Positions 1-7,579 of a DNA stretch of 15,918 nt are shown here, piece after piece. Positions within the stretch are counted from its first letter, which is position 1. Each line of letters begins with the position of its first letter. Source of the DNA: an uncultured Collinsella sp. Its GTDB lineage: Bacteria; Actinomycetota; Coriobacteriia; Coriobacteriales; Coriobacteriaceae. A model generated the notes under the pieces. That model was given only the letters and a program-made list of their open reading frames with translations, was not told the origin of the DNA and did not search any database. The translations under genes were made by a program, and so were the position numbers. Location of the stretch: assembly GCA_934654765.1 (NCBI GenBank), contig CAKUGX010000036.1:1-15918 (forward strand). Direction: 5' to 3'.

Positions 1-39
1 ACGCCGGAGGAGTTCCGGAGCCGGGCCCTTGCGGCGTAG
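1..39 (+). CDS. C-terminal end of an unidentified gene (partial)
   Basis: Frame 1 is open from the first base and reads TPEEFRSRALAA before a TAG at 37-39. Codon choice is GC-rich, like the neighbouring genes. It would be convergent with trpS, whose stop is at 126. Only twelve residues are visible, so no family can be assigned and it could be chance. I see no clear terminator between 40 and 125. Confidence 0.35.
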   Translation, partial: TPEEFRSRALAA

Positions 40-125
40 TCGCTATTTATTCAGTCCAAGTTTCGGGGTGCAGTTCATTGTACTCATCGCGGCGGTTTTG
101 TTTGACTGCTGTTTATTGTTCTCGG

Positions 126-1175
126 CTAGTACACCATACCCATGGCGTCCTGAACCTCGGCCAGAGTCTGCTCGGCGATCTCGTTGGCACGACGGTTGCC
201 CTCGTGCAGGACGTCCTTCACATAGTCCAGATCGTTCTCATAGCGCTGACGACGCTCGCGGATCGGCGCGAAGTACTCGTTGACGGCCTCGGTCACGTAC
301 TTCTTGAGTTGGCCGGAGCCGCCCATGCCAATCTCCTCGGCAATCTCGACCTCGGAACGACCGGTGCAGATGGCGGCCGTCGAAAGCAGACCGGATACGC
401 CGGGGCGGTTCTCGGGATCGAACGTGATCATGCGCTCGGAGTCGGTCTGGCTCTTCTTGATGCGCTTGGCCGTCTCCTCGGCGGTCATCGAGATGTTGAT
501 GGCGTTGCCGTAGCTCTTGCTCATCTTGCGACCGTCCAGGCCGGGCAGCAGCGGGGTCTCGGACAGCAGCGCGTCGACCTCGGGGAACACCTTGCCGTAG
601 CGGTTGTTAAAGCGGCGGGCGATGGTGCGGGTGAGCTCGATGTGCGGCAGCTGGTCGCGACCGACGGGCACCACATTGCCCTTGCAGAACAGGATGTCGC
701 AGGCCTGATGCACCGGATAGGTGAGCAGAAGGCCGGTGAGCTCGTGGCCCGAGGCCTCCATCTCGGCCTTGACCGTGGGGTTGCGCGCCAGCTCGGCCTC
801 GGAGACCAGCGACAGGAACGGCAGCATGAGCTGGTTGGCGGCGGGCACGGCGGAGTGCGCGTAGATCATGGTCTTGTCGGGGTCGATGCCGCAGGCAAGG
901 TAGTCCATGACCATGTTGTACACGTTGTCCTGGATGTGCTCGGTCGTGTCGCGGTCAGTGATGACCTGGTAGTCGGCGATGAGCACGTTGGTCTTGGCGC
1001 CCATGTTCTGCAGCTCAACACGGCCCTTGAGGGTGCCGAAGTAGTGACCCAGGTGCAGACGGCCGGTGGGGCGGTCGCCGGTGAGCATGGTGAACTTTTC
1101 GGGCGTTTTGGCCAGGCCCTCGCGAATGGCGTTGCTCTTTTGCAGCGCGACTTCGTAGCTGTTCTCGTTTGGCAT
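126..1175 (-). CDS. trpS: Tryptophan--tRNA ligase
   Basis: Class I aminoacyl-tRNA synthetase that charges tRNA-Trp in the cytoplasm. The 349-residue protein has the HIGH-type signature as HLGH (residues 41-44, in TGRLHLGHYFG) and the KMSKS loop at 217-221 (GRKMSKSYGN), with the usual Rossmann-fold stretch between them. I chose the ATG at 1175, giving MPNENSYEVA, because AGGAG lies five bases upstream (complement at 1181-1185). An in-frame upstream ATG at 1205 has no such site. The length is normal for bacterial TrpS. It lies 158 bases downstream of the WecA-like gene on the same strand. I see no T-box motif in that gap, so any tryptophan control is not evident here. Confidence 0.95.
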   Translation of the reverse strand: MPNENSYEVALQKSNAIREGLAKTPEKFTMLTGDRPTGRLHLGHYFGTLKGRVELQNMGAKTNVLIADYQVITDRDTTEHIQDNVYNMVMDYLACGIDPDKTMIYAHSAVPAANQLMLPFLSLVSEAELARNPTVKAEMEASGHELTGLLLTYPVHQACDILFCKGNVVPVGRDQLPHIELTRTIARRFNNRYGKVFPEVDALLSETPLLPGLDGRKMSKSYGNAINISMTAEETAKRIKKSQTDSERMITFDPENRPGVSGLLSTAAICTGRSEVEIAEEIGMGGSGQLKKYVTEAVNEYFAPIRERRQRYENDLDYVKDVLHEGNRRANEIAEQTLAEVQDAMGMVY

Positions 1176-1333
1176 GATTGCTCCTAACGTATGTTCATGG
1201 GTCAAGATGATAACGCGTTTATTGGGGGGGCGGGTCGTAAGTAGGCGAGGGGCGGGAGGGCGGCATGTGCGATGGGCGCGGCGTGGCTGCGCGTTTGGCC
1301 GGCGGCGCCTGGGCGCATCCTCGGCAGCTTACC

Positions 1334-2533
1334 CTAGCGCCTGTGGTGGCGCTCCTCCTTGCGTTCTTCCGCCGCCTGCTCCTCCTGCTTAAAGGCGGGG
1401 TCGTCGGGGGTGACAAGCTCGTCCTCGTGCGTGCGCTTGTTGTAATGGTGGCGCAGCACGGGCTCAAACAGGTGCAGGTGTTTGGCAAAGGCCGCCGAGC
1501 CAATGGCGAGCACGGTAAAGATGAGCACGCGCATGGGGACCTCGACCTGGTTAATCGCGGCGGCGCCGGCCGAAAGCATGATGCACCAGGCATAGATGAG
1601 GAGCACTGCCTGTTTTTGGTTGTAGCCCTCTTGGATCAGGCGGTGGTGGATGTGGCCCTTGTCGGCCTGCCCGATGCTAATGTGGGCGCGCTTGCGGCGC
1701 ACGATGGCGCTAAACGTGTCGATGATGGGCACGCCGGCAACGATGAGCGGGATGATAAGCGAGGTGAGCGCGGCGGTGCGGCTCACGTTGAGTAGCGAGA
1801 TGGAGCCCAGCGCAAAGCCCAGAAGCAGCGACCCCGAGTCGCCCAAGAAGATGCTTGCGGGGTTGAAGTTGTAGCGCAAAAAGGCCAGACAGGCGCCAAA
1901 GAGCGCAATGGAGAGCGCGGCGGCGTCGATGCGGCCCGAGAGAACGGCCATCGAAAACATGGTGAACGACGCGATGCCGCAGATGCCCGTGGCCAAGCCG
2001 TCGAGGCCGTCGATGAGGTTAATGATGTTGGTGAATGCCACCAGATAGATCACGGTGATGGGGTAGGCGAGCCATCCGAGCATGATTTCGCCGGGGGCAA
2101 ACGGGTTGACGATGACGCCGATGCGCAGGCCACCCACGCAGGCGATGAGCGCAGCGAGGACCTGTCCGGCCAGCTTTTGCTTGGGCTTGAGCTGGATGAC
2201 GTCGTCGATAGCGCCGGTCGCAAAGATGACGGTAAAGGAGAGCGCCAGCATGGGATAGCTAATGTGAAGGCGCGGATGCGGCACCAGGACGGGCGGCCAG
2301 CCTAGGTGCCAGGTGCCTAGGATTTGCACAATGCAGGCAACGACCAGGCCCAAAAACACCGCCGTTCCGCCCAAACGCGGGATGGGCTTGGTGTTGATGC
2401 GGCGCTTAGAAGGATAGTCGACGGCGTCGAGCTTAATTGCCAAGCGCTTGACCAGGGGCACCGTGAGGAAGGTCGTGATAAAGGCCGCCGCTGCCACGCA
2501 TAGGTACGGTATGTAGCTCGGGGATGAAGCCAT
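1334..2533 (-). CDS. WecA/TagO-type undecaprenyl-phosphate sugar-1-phosphate transferase
   Basis: Integral membrane glycosyltransferase of the MraY/WecA superfamily. The family moves a sugar-1-phosphate, usually GlcNAc-1-P, from a UDP-sugar to undecaprenyl phosphate and so starts a lipid-linked cell-surface glycan. The 399-residue protein has about ten hydrophobic segments and the family motifs in order: DDVIQLKPKQKL (110-121, Mg2+/substrate site), NIINLIDGLDGLATG (169-183), FLGDSGS (229-235) and HIHHRL (294-299). The HIHHRL motif favours the WecA/TagO branch over MraY. The C-terminus is a charged tail rich in Glu, Arg and His. I chose the ATG at 2533. A TTG start six codons upstream is possible, and neither has a strong ribosome-binding site. 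The sugar and the final polymer cannot be told from this window. Confidence 0.9.
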   Translation of the reverse strand: MASSPSYIPYLCVAAAAFITTFLTVPLVKRLAIKLDAVDYPSKRRINTKPIPRLGGTAVFLGLVVACIVQILGTWHLGWPPVLVPHPRLHISYPMLALSFTVIFATGAIDDVIQLKPKQKLAGQVLAALIACVGGLRIGVIVNPFAPGEIMLGWLAYPITVIYLVAFTNIINLIDGLDGLATGICGIASFTMFSMAVLSGRIDAAALSIALFGACLAFLRYNFNPASIFLGDSGSLLLGFALGSISLLNVSRTAALTSLIIPLIVAGVPIIDTFSAIVRRKRAHISIGQADKGHIHHRLIQEGYNQKQAVLLIYAWCIMLSAGAAAINQVEVPMRVLIFTVLAIGSAAFAKHLHLFEPVLRHHYNKRTHEDELVTPDDPAFKQEEQAAEERKEERHHRR

Positions 2534-2738
2534 GAATCTAAAAACCGCCAAGCGTCGAAGGGAAAGGTCAGAAGAACGCCATGCGCAAAGGGCATAGCCG
2601 AATCATGATACTCGACCAAGGGGGGTGCATGGAATTGCACGCAGCGATAATCACGCGCTTACCAGATATTGGGATGTTGTCGATGGCTTGTCGGGATGCC
2701 GGCGGGGATCCATGTGGACTGTAATGGTGATTTTCGGC
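2534..2738. other. Leader/promoter region upstream of the WecA-like gene
   Basis: No credible reading frame is seen. On the minus strand, TTGGTC (2619-2614) and TATGCC (2596-2591) are 17 bases apart and could be a weak promoter for the WecA-like gene. The match to consensus is modest. Confidence 0.25.
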
Positions 2739-2909
2739 AAAAGAAAACCACCCCCCACGTTACGAAAATGAACCCACCTAAAACAGGTGGGTGCCCTCAT
2801 CGACTGTTCCAGCGTCCTTAACAACGAAGGATACCTGTACTAGGTACGACTGTGTGGGCTCCCTAAATAAACGCGACGGTTCACCCAGTTGCTCCGCGGG
2901 GGGCGGAAT
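2739..2909 (-). ncRNA. Candidate structured small RNA, about 170 nt (6S-like?)
   Basis: A minus-strand unit bounded by promoter-like and terminator-like signals. TATGAT (2921-2916) is a near-consensus -10 box, predicting a start near 2909. The 5' end (2906-2895) can pair over 12 bases, including two G-U pairs, with 2759-2748. A U-rich run (2747-2739) follows at once, so the closing stem could also be the terminator. Inside are an 8-bp hairpin (2792-2785 with 2779-2772), a 6-bp hairpin built on GUACCU/AGGUAU, and a 5-bp UCCUU/AAGGA hairpin. Joined ends and a length near 170 nt recall 6S RNA. I cannot confirm that family by eye, and a riboswitch leader for the WecA-like gene is also possible. 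No protein frame fits the stretch. Confidence 0.42.
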
Positions 2910-2915
2910 ACCTAC

Positions 2916-2921
2916 ATCATA
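2916..2921 (-). promoter_or_regulatory. -10 box of the candidate small RNA
   Basis: TATGAT on the minus strand matches five of six consensus bases and lies six bases before the predicted RNA start. The -35 region (about TGGAAT, 2943-2938) is poor. Confidence 0.4.
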
Positions 2922-2946
2922 AAGCGGCACTTTGTCGATTCCAGTC

Positions 2947-2975
2947 TTGACATTACAAAAATCGTGTCGGACGAT
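2947..2975 (+). promoter_or_regulatory. Possible promoter of the radical SAM gene
   Basis: A perfect TTGACA (2947-2952) is followed 17 bases later by GACGAT (2970-2975), a weak -10. It would give a leader of about 78 nt before the ATG at 3060. It lies just upstream of the small-RNA promoter on the other strand, so transcription here would be divergent. Confidence 0.35.
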
Positions 2976-3059
2976 TACGGCGCCTTAGGGACGGAGCCGT
3001 CTACGCGGTCTGGCCCTTTACGTTTGACCTGCTGAATCGTTGTTTTGGAGCATGTTTTT

Positions 3060-3998
3060 ATGCCGACGTCGTTGACCGAACTTTTTTCGCCTGCCTGCCA
3101 TTTGTGTCCGCGCCGTTGCGGTGCGGCGCGCGACGAGGGCGCGCGTGGCGTGTGCGGCGCAGACAACACGCTTAAGGTGGCCCGCGCAGCGCTTCATATG
3201 TGGGAGGAGCCGCCTATCTCGGGCGAGGCCGGCTCGGGCACGATTTTCTTTAGCGGCTGCTCGCTCAAATGCATCTATTGTCAGAACCACGAGATCTCAA
3301 CGGGCAATTTTGGCCTTGAGATTTCGCCCGAGCGCTTGGTCGAGATTATGCTGGAGCTGCAGGAGCAGGGTGCCAATAACATCAACCTGGTGACGGCGAC
3401 GCATTATGCTCACCTGCTGCCGGCCGCGATTGCCGCAGCTCGGGAGCGCGGGCTGGACATCCCGATCGTCTACAACACGAGCGGCTATGAGCGGGCGAGT
3501 GCCGTGGCCGCGCTCGGCGATCTGGTCGACGTGTGGCTTACCGACTTTAAGTATGCCGACGTGGGGCTTGCGCAGTCGCTTTCTCATATTAAGGACTACC
3601 CGCGCGTGGCCGTGTCGGGTCTGGCCCAGATGGCTCGCGAGATCGATCGCCGCGGGGGAGAGCTGGTGGACGAGGACGGGCTCATGAAGCGCGGCATGAT
3701 CGTGCGTCACCTGGTGCTGCCGGGGCATGCCGACGATTCGTGCCGCGTGTTAGACCTGGTGTGGCAGACGGTGGGCGACGTGCCGATCTCGGTCATGAAC
3801 CAGTACACGCCCAATGCACTCATGCGCGAACAAGGCGGCGACCTGGCGCGCGCCGTGACGCGCGAGGAGTATGAGCAGGTGCTCGACCATGCCGACGACC
3901 TGGGCTTTACGACGATGTTTTGGCAAGAAGGCGGCGCGGTAGACGAGAGCTTCACCCCAGCCTTCGACACCACCGGCGTCCTCACCAGCGCAAAGTAG
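3060..3998 (+). CDS. PflX-type radical SAM protein (pyruvate formate-lyase activating enzyme homologue)
   Basis: A 312-residue radical SAM enzyme resembling the PflX group (COG1313). The cluster motif CSLKCIYC binds the [4Fe-4S] cluster through Cys67, Cys71 and Cys74. Before it is a second cysteine set, CHLCPRRC (Cys13, 16, 20) plus Cys32, which may bind another metal or cluster. HMWEEPPISG, SGTIFFSGCS and HLVLPGHADDS are typical of the group. The ATG at 3060 is preferred because GGAG (3047-3050) lies nine bases upstream; a TTG at 3045 would overlap that site. The family is often annotated as activating a glycyl-radical enzyme, but its substrate is not established. No glycyl-radical partner is in this window, so the target is unknown. 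Confidence 0.85.
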   Translation: MPTSLTELFSPACHLCPRRCGAARDEGARGVCGADNTLKVARAALHMWEEPPISGEAGSGTIFFSGCSLKCIYCQNHEISTGNFGLEISPERLVEIMLELQEQGANNINLVTATHYAHLLPAAIAAARERGLDIPIVYNTSGYERASAVAALGDLVDVWLTDFKYADVGLAQSLSHIKDYPRVAVSGLAQMAREIDRRGGELVDEDGLMKRGMIVRHLVLPGHADDSCRVLDLVWQTVGDVPISVMNQYTPNALMREQGGDLARAVTREEYEQVLDHADDLGFTTMFWQEGGAVDESFTPAFDTTGVLTSAK

Positions 3999-4007
3999 CG
4001 CGTTCGC

Positions 4008-4086
4008 CGATGATTTTTCTGGGACGGGGATTAAAAAATCATCGAGAGGATCGCCTGCTCGAAAAGTAGTCAAAAAGCCCCGTCCC
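4008..4086 (+). repeat. GGGAC-loop hairpin with a second, interlocking inverted repeat
   Basis: An 11-bp perfect inverted repeat (4008-4018 with 4034-4044, arms CGATGATTTTT and AAAAATCATCG) encloses a 15-base loop containing GGGACGGGG (4021-4029). That loop is perfectly complementary to CCCCGTCCC at 4078-4086, outside the hairpin, so a pseudoknot or switch between two structures is possible. It starts ten bases after the radical SAM stop and ends before the tRNA promoter. The layout matches the element at 6328-6376. There is no good T-run, so it is not a simple terminator. Confidence 0.7.
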
Positions 4087-4107
4087 AAAAAGACTGGTTA
4101 TTGGGCG

Positions 4108-4135
4108 TTGACAGTTGGCGAGCCGTAGGTAAAAT
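4108..4135 (+). promoter_or_regulatory. Promoter of tRNA-Ala
   Basis: TTGACA (4108-4113) and TAAAAT (4130-4135) are 16 bases apart, a strong sigma-70-type promoter. It places the start about seven bases before the mature tRNA. Confidence 0.8.
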
Positions 4136-4148
4136 ATCAACTTGTCCT

Positions 4149-4221
4149 GGGGACGTAGCTCAGTTGGGAGAGCGCTGCCGTCGCATGGCAGAGGCCGAGG
4201 GTTCGACTCCCTTCGTCTCCA
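4149..4221 (+). tRNA. tRNA-Ala (anticodon CGC)
   Basis: A 73-nt cloverleaf. The acceptor arms are GGGGACG and CGTCTCC, with the G3-U70 wobble that marks alanine tRNAs, and the discriminator is A. The anticodon stem CTGCC/GGCAG carries the loop GTCGCAT with anticodon CGC, which reads GCG codons. The T arm is GAGGG-TTCGACT-CCCTT. CCA is not fully encoded: CCC follows the discriminator. GCG is a common alanine codon in these genes. Confidence 0.96.
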
Positions 4222-4235
4222 CCCTTGGATTTGAT

Positions 4236-4267
4236 AAGCCGCTGACATTGTGTCGGCGGCTTTTTTT
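4236..4267 (+). terminator. Intrinsic terminator after tRNA-Ala
   Basis: An 11-bp stem with one G-U pair (4236-4246 with 4252-4262), a five-base loop, then a T run to 4267. It should end the tRNA transcript before the next gene. Confidence 0.9.
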
Positions 4268-4285
4268 AAAAGAAAGGGCTGTATC

Positions 4286-4744
4286 ATGGCCGAGCTTGAG
4301 TCCCAACCACTGTCTGCCGAGGAACGCGCCGAGTTGGAAGAGCTCCGCGCCGAGAAAGCTCGTCGCGAGGCCCAGGAAGAGGCACGCCGCGAGCGTGAGG
4401 AGCTGGCCGCCCTGCGTGCCGAGCGTGCGAAGGCCGAGGAGACTGCTGCGAAGGGCGCAGCCGTACCGGCGCCTGCGCCCGCACCCAAGCCCGCTGCTGC
4501 GAAGCCTGCACCTGCCGCGCACAAACCTCAGCCTAAAAAGGCCGCTCGTCCCAAGTCCGTCGATCCCAAGCCGAGCCGTGACGAGATGAGCTTTGCCCAG
4601 CGCATGGTTGCCTCCAAGGAGCCTACGGGCGAGAACGAGATCCCTGGCATGGCGCCGGCTCAAAAAATCATCATTGTCCTTGCCCTCATCGCGTTTGTCA
4701 TCTTTATGGGCTACACGATCCTGACCAGCATGGGCCTGCTCTAG
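4286..4744 (+). CDS. Small tail-anchored coiled-coil membrane protein, function unknown
   Basis: A 152-residue protein with three parts. Residues about 10-53 are a highly charged Glu/Arg/Ala helix that should form a coiled coil. Residues 54-90 are a Pro/Ala/Lys-rich linker. Residues about 127-146 are a single hydrophobic segment close to the C-terminus. There is no signal peptide, so the long N-terminal part is probably cytoplasmic with a C-terminal membrane anchor. The ATG at 4286 has AGAAAGGG upstream; an earlier in-frame start would lie inside the tRNA terminator. It is 84 bases before the nicotinate phosphoribosyltransferase gene on the same strand and may share its transcript. I do not recognise the family. 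Confidence 0.8.
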   Translation: MAELESQPLSAEERAELEELRAEKARREAQEEARREREELAALRAERAKAEETAAKGAAVPAPAPAPKPAAAKPAPAAHKPQPKKAARPKSVDPKPSRDEMSFAQRMVASKEPTGENEIPGMAPAQKIIIVLALIAFVIFMGYTILTSMGLL

Positions 4745-4828
4745 CCGATTCGCGCCGGGTGTCATGCCCGAACACTCTGCCCTTCTCCAACCCTCAACCT
4801 CTGCACAACGCATCCGAAAGGTCGCCCC

Positions 4829-6334
4829 ATGGCTTTGACCGACATCTCTCATCCCACCGACATTGCAATGCTCACCGATCTGTACGAGCTCACTATGGCC
4901 CAGGGCCTGTGGGAGAGCGGCAAGGCCAATGAGCAAGGTTGTTTTACCGCGTTTTACCGCGACCATCCCTTTGGCAGCGCCTATGCCGTCATGTGCGGCA
5001 CCGCCGAGCTGCCCGAGCTTGTCGAGAACCTGCGCTTTACGCCCGAGGATATCGACTACCTCGCCTCACTCCAGGCCCCGGCCGGCGGCGCGATGTTCAA
5101 GCCTGCATTCCTCGACTACCTGCGCGATTTTCGTGCGCATGTAAACATCGACGCCGTCCCCGAGGGCGAGCTCGTCTTTCCGCGCGAACCCATGGTGCGC
5201 GTCACCGGCCCCGCGCTGGAGTGCCAGCTGCTCGAGACGGCGCTGCTCAACATTGTCGGCTTCCAGACGCTTGTCGCCACCAAGACGGCGCGCGTGGTGC
5301 TGGCGGCGGACGGCCGTCCCGTTGCCGAGTTTGGCCTGCGCCGCGCCCAGGGTCCCGATGGCGGGCTGGCCGTCGCGCGCGCGAGCTACGTTGCCGGCTG
5401 CTCCTCTACGTCCAATGTGCTCGCCGGCCGCCGCTACGGTATTCCCGTCTTTGGCACGCATGCGCACAGCTGGGTGATGAGCTTCGACTCCGAGCTCGAG
5501 GCATTCCGGGCTTTTGCTAAGTCGAGTCCCAAGAACTGCACGCTGCTCATCGACACCTACGACGTACGTGAGGGTTGCGAACATGCCATTACGGTTGCCA
5601 AGGAGATGGAGGCGGCGGGCGAGCGTCTGTCGGCTATTCGCATTGACTCGGGCGACCTCGCCAAGCTCTCCAAGTATGTCCGTGGCCGTTTTGATGCCGA
5701 GGGCCTGCCCTATGTGGGGATCTCGGTTTCTAACGATCTGGATGAGTACACGATTCAGTCGCTGCTCGACCAGGGCGCGCCCATCGATAGCTTTGGCGTG
5801 GGCACCAAGCTCGCGACCTGCTACGACCAGCCGGCGCTGGGCGGCGTGTACAAGCTCGCCGCCCGCCGTGCGAGTGAGACGGACCTGTGGACGCCGGTGG
5901 TGAAGCTCTCCGAGCAGCCCTACAAGCGCACAATTCCCGGTGTTCAGCGCGTACGACGCTATTACGACGGTTTTGGCGGCCCGGTTTGCGACATGATTTA
6001 TGACGAGGACCATCTGGCAGGGGAGGGCGCCGCGCGCGGCAATACCCTCGTGGCCGTAAACGATGCGGCGCTGGTGACCGACGTTTCCGAGCTGGAGTAT
6101 CGCGAGCTGCTGGTGCCGATTGTGCGCGACGGCAGCGCGGTTGCTCCTCGCGAGAGCATCGAGGACGCGCGCGAGCGTTGCGCCTGGGCACTTGACCATC
6201 TGGACGCAGCTTTCAAGCGCTTCCTGTACCCGCAGACCTATGTGGTGGGCATGGAGCAGGGCCTGGCCCAGGTGCGCGACGAGCTCGTGCGCAAGAACAT
6301 GGCTGCGGCTTCGGCCTTCCCCTGGGCAAAATGA
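4829..6334 (+). CDS. pncB: Nicotinate phosphoribosyltransferase
   Basis: NAD salvage enzyme that joins nicotinate and PRPP, with ATP hydrolysis, to make nicotinate mononucleotide in the cytoplasm. The 501-residue protein starts with the typical LTDLYELTMAQ segment (15-25). It carries GTHAHSW (209-215), in which His213 is at the place of the phosphorylated catalytic histidine, then RIDSGD (271-276), SNDLDE (301-306) and FGVGTKL (322-328). The length suits the longer NAPRTase type. The start has GAAAGG eight bases upstream. Its TGA stop (6332-6334) lies inside the left arm of an 11-bp hairpin repeat. Which niacin source feeds it cannot be seen here. Confidence 0.93.
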   Translation: MALTDISHPTDIAMLTDLYELTMAQGLWESGKANEQGCFTAFYRDHPFGSAYAVMCGTAELPELVENLRFTPEDIDYLASLQAPAGGAMFKPAFLDYLRDFRAHVNIDAVPEGELVFPREPMVRVTGPALECQLLETALLNIVGFQTLVATKTARVVLAADGRPVAEFGLRRAQGPDGGLAVARASYVAGCSSTSNVLAGRRYGIPVFGTHAHSWVMSFDSELEAFRAFAKSSPKNCTLLIDTYDVREGCEHAITVAKEMEAAGERLSAIRIDSGDLAKLSKYVRGRFDAEGLPYVGISVSNDLDEYTIQSLLDQGAPIDSFGVGTKLATCYDQPALGGVYKLAARRASETDLWTPVVKLSEQPYKRTIPGVQRVRRYYDGFGGPVCDMIYDEDHLAGEGAARGNTLVAVNDAALVTDVSELEYRELLVPIVRDGSAVAPRESIEDARERCAWALDHLDAAFKRFLYPQTYVVGMEQGLAQVRDELVRKNMAAASAFPWAK

Positions 6335-6376
6335 TCCGAAGGGGACGGAGGAAAACGGATCATTTTCGTCCGTTCC
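6328..6376 (+). repeat. GGGAC-loop hairpin overlapping the pncB stop, with an interlocking repeat
   Basis: A perfect 11-bp inverted repeat (6328-6338 with 6356-6366, arms AAAATGATCCG and CGGATCATTTT) has a 17-base loop. GGGACGGA in that loop (6342-6349) can pair with TCCGTTCC at 6369-6376, downstream of the hairpin, with one G-U pair. This repeats the pseudoknot layout of 4008-4086 with different stem sequences. The pncB stop codon is in the left arm. The stem is followed by TTTT and might also help termination. Confidence 0.7.
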
Positions 6377-6437
6377 GCACTAGGCGCCCCGACTGCCCCA
6401 GCTCGCCCGAACGCTCGACATTCGATTGGTTTGACGT

Positions 6438-7565
6438 ATGACGACTTCTTATAAAACGATGGTGGTAAAGATCGGCTCGTCCACGGTGGTGGGCGCCGAC
6501 GGCAAGGTCAACCGCGCCTTTATCGGCGGGCTTGCCGACCAGGCCGCAGCGCTGCGCGAGCTTGGCTGGCGCTTGGTCGTGGTGAGCTCGGGTGCCATTG
6601 CCTGCGGCTATCCCGTGCTGGGCTTCGACCGCAAGCCGGTCGGTGACCTGCCGAGCTTACAGGCCTGCGCCTCGGCTGGTCAGTGCATCATCTCGTCGGC
6701 CTACGACGAGGAGTTCCATGCGCGCGACCTGCTCACCTCGCTCGTGCTGCTCACGCGCCACGATACGGCCCGCCGCACGTCCTATCTGCACGCGCGCGAT
6801 GCCCTGCTGCGCCTAGTGGAGCTTGGCGTGGTGCCGGTCGTCAACGAGAACGATACCGTTACCGTCGATGAGATCAAGTTTGGCGACAACGACACGCTGG
6901 CGGCGCTTGTGAGCTGCCTGCTTTCTGCCGATCTGTGCGTGACGCTCTCGGACATCGATGGCCTCTATACCGCCAATCCGCACGAGGACCCCACGGCCGA
7001 GTTCGTCCTGGTCGTGCATAAGATCGACGCCAAGATCATCGCCTCGGCGGGCGATTCTTCCACATCGGTGGGCACGGGCGGCATGATCACCAAGATCCGC
7101 GCGAGCCGCATTCTGATGACGGCGGGCATTCAAAGCGTGATTTGCTCGGGCGAGGAGCCCGATGCGCTCGTGCGTCTGGCCCGCGGCGAGAGCGTGGGTA
7201 CGTTGTTCGATCCGCCGGCTGAGCGCCTGGACATCGCGCCCCGCAAGCTGTGGATCGCACTGGGTGATAAGGCGCATGGCTCGGTGACGGTCGATGACGG
7301 TGCTGCGAAGGCGCTGGTAAGCCGTGGCTCTTCCTTGCTCGCGGTGGGTATTCGCGAGGTCGATGGCGTGTTTTCCGAGGGCGATGTGCTCGACGTGTGC
7401 GACCCGAGCGGTATGGTCGTCGCCCGCGGTATCGCCGAGGCCGATTCGGACGTGCTGGAGCTTGCCGCCGGCCGCCGCCAGGACCAGATCGCCAGCAACC
7501 GCCTGCTGGCAGACCTGGCCGAGAAGCCCGCGATACACAGGGATAATTTAATCGTCTTCGCGTAA
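6438..7565 (+). CDS. proB: Glutamate 5-kinase
   Basis: First step of proline synthesis: ATP-dependent phosphorylation of glutamate to gamma-glutamyl phosphate in the cytoplasm. The 375-residue protein has the amino acid kinase fold with VVKIGSS (9-15), VNENDT (135-140), FGDND (148-152), SDIDGLYT (171-178) and GTGGM (212-216). A PUA domain covers about residues 275-350, so it is the full-length two-domain form. The ATG at 6438 has no clear ribosome-binding site. The next in-frame ATG (6459) would remove residues just before the kinase core and is less likely. The partner proA is 1.7 kb downstream, separated by a gene on the other strand. Proline feedback is common in the family but cannot be read here. 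Confidence 0.95.
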   Translation: MTTSYKTMVVKIGSSTVVGADGKVNRAFIGGLADQAAALRELGWRLVVVSSGAIACGYPVLGFDRKPVGDLPSLQACASAGQCIISSAYDEEFHARDLLTSLVLLTRHDTARRTSYLHARDALLRLVELGVVPVVNENDTVTVDEIKFGDNDTLAALVSCLLSADLCVTLSDIDGLYTANPHEDPTAEFVLVVHKIDAKIIASAGDSSTSVGTGGMITKIRASRILMTAGIQSVICSGEEPDALVRLARGESVGTLFDPPAERLDIAPRKLWIALGDKAHGSVTVDDGAAKALVSRGSSLLAVGIREVDGVFSEGDVLDVCDPSGMVVARGIAEADSDVLELAAGRRQDQIASNRLLADLAEKPAIHRDNLIVFA

Positions 7566-7579
7566 CCAATTGACGCTGC

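Noticed and set aside
78..1187. A long plus-strand reading frame opposite trpS
   Set aside because: It is antisense to a clear TrpS with both synthetase motifs. Its protein is low-complexity and rich in Gly, Val, Leu and His, typical of the reverse strand of a GC-rich gene.
1176..1333. T-box or trp leader upstream of trpS
   Set aside because: No T-box core sequence, specifier hairpin or leader peptide with Trp codons is visible in the 158 bases.
2977..3001. ACGGC/GCCGT hairpin with GGGACGGA between the arms, as another family member
   Set aside because: The stem is only five bases and the sequence overlaps a probable promoter region. The GGGAC match alone could be chance.
5066..6199. A 377-codon minus-strand frame opposite pncB
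   Set aside because: It is a shadow of the phosphoribosyltransferase gene, with no ribosome-binding site and no recognisable motif.
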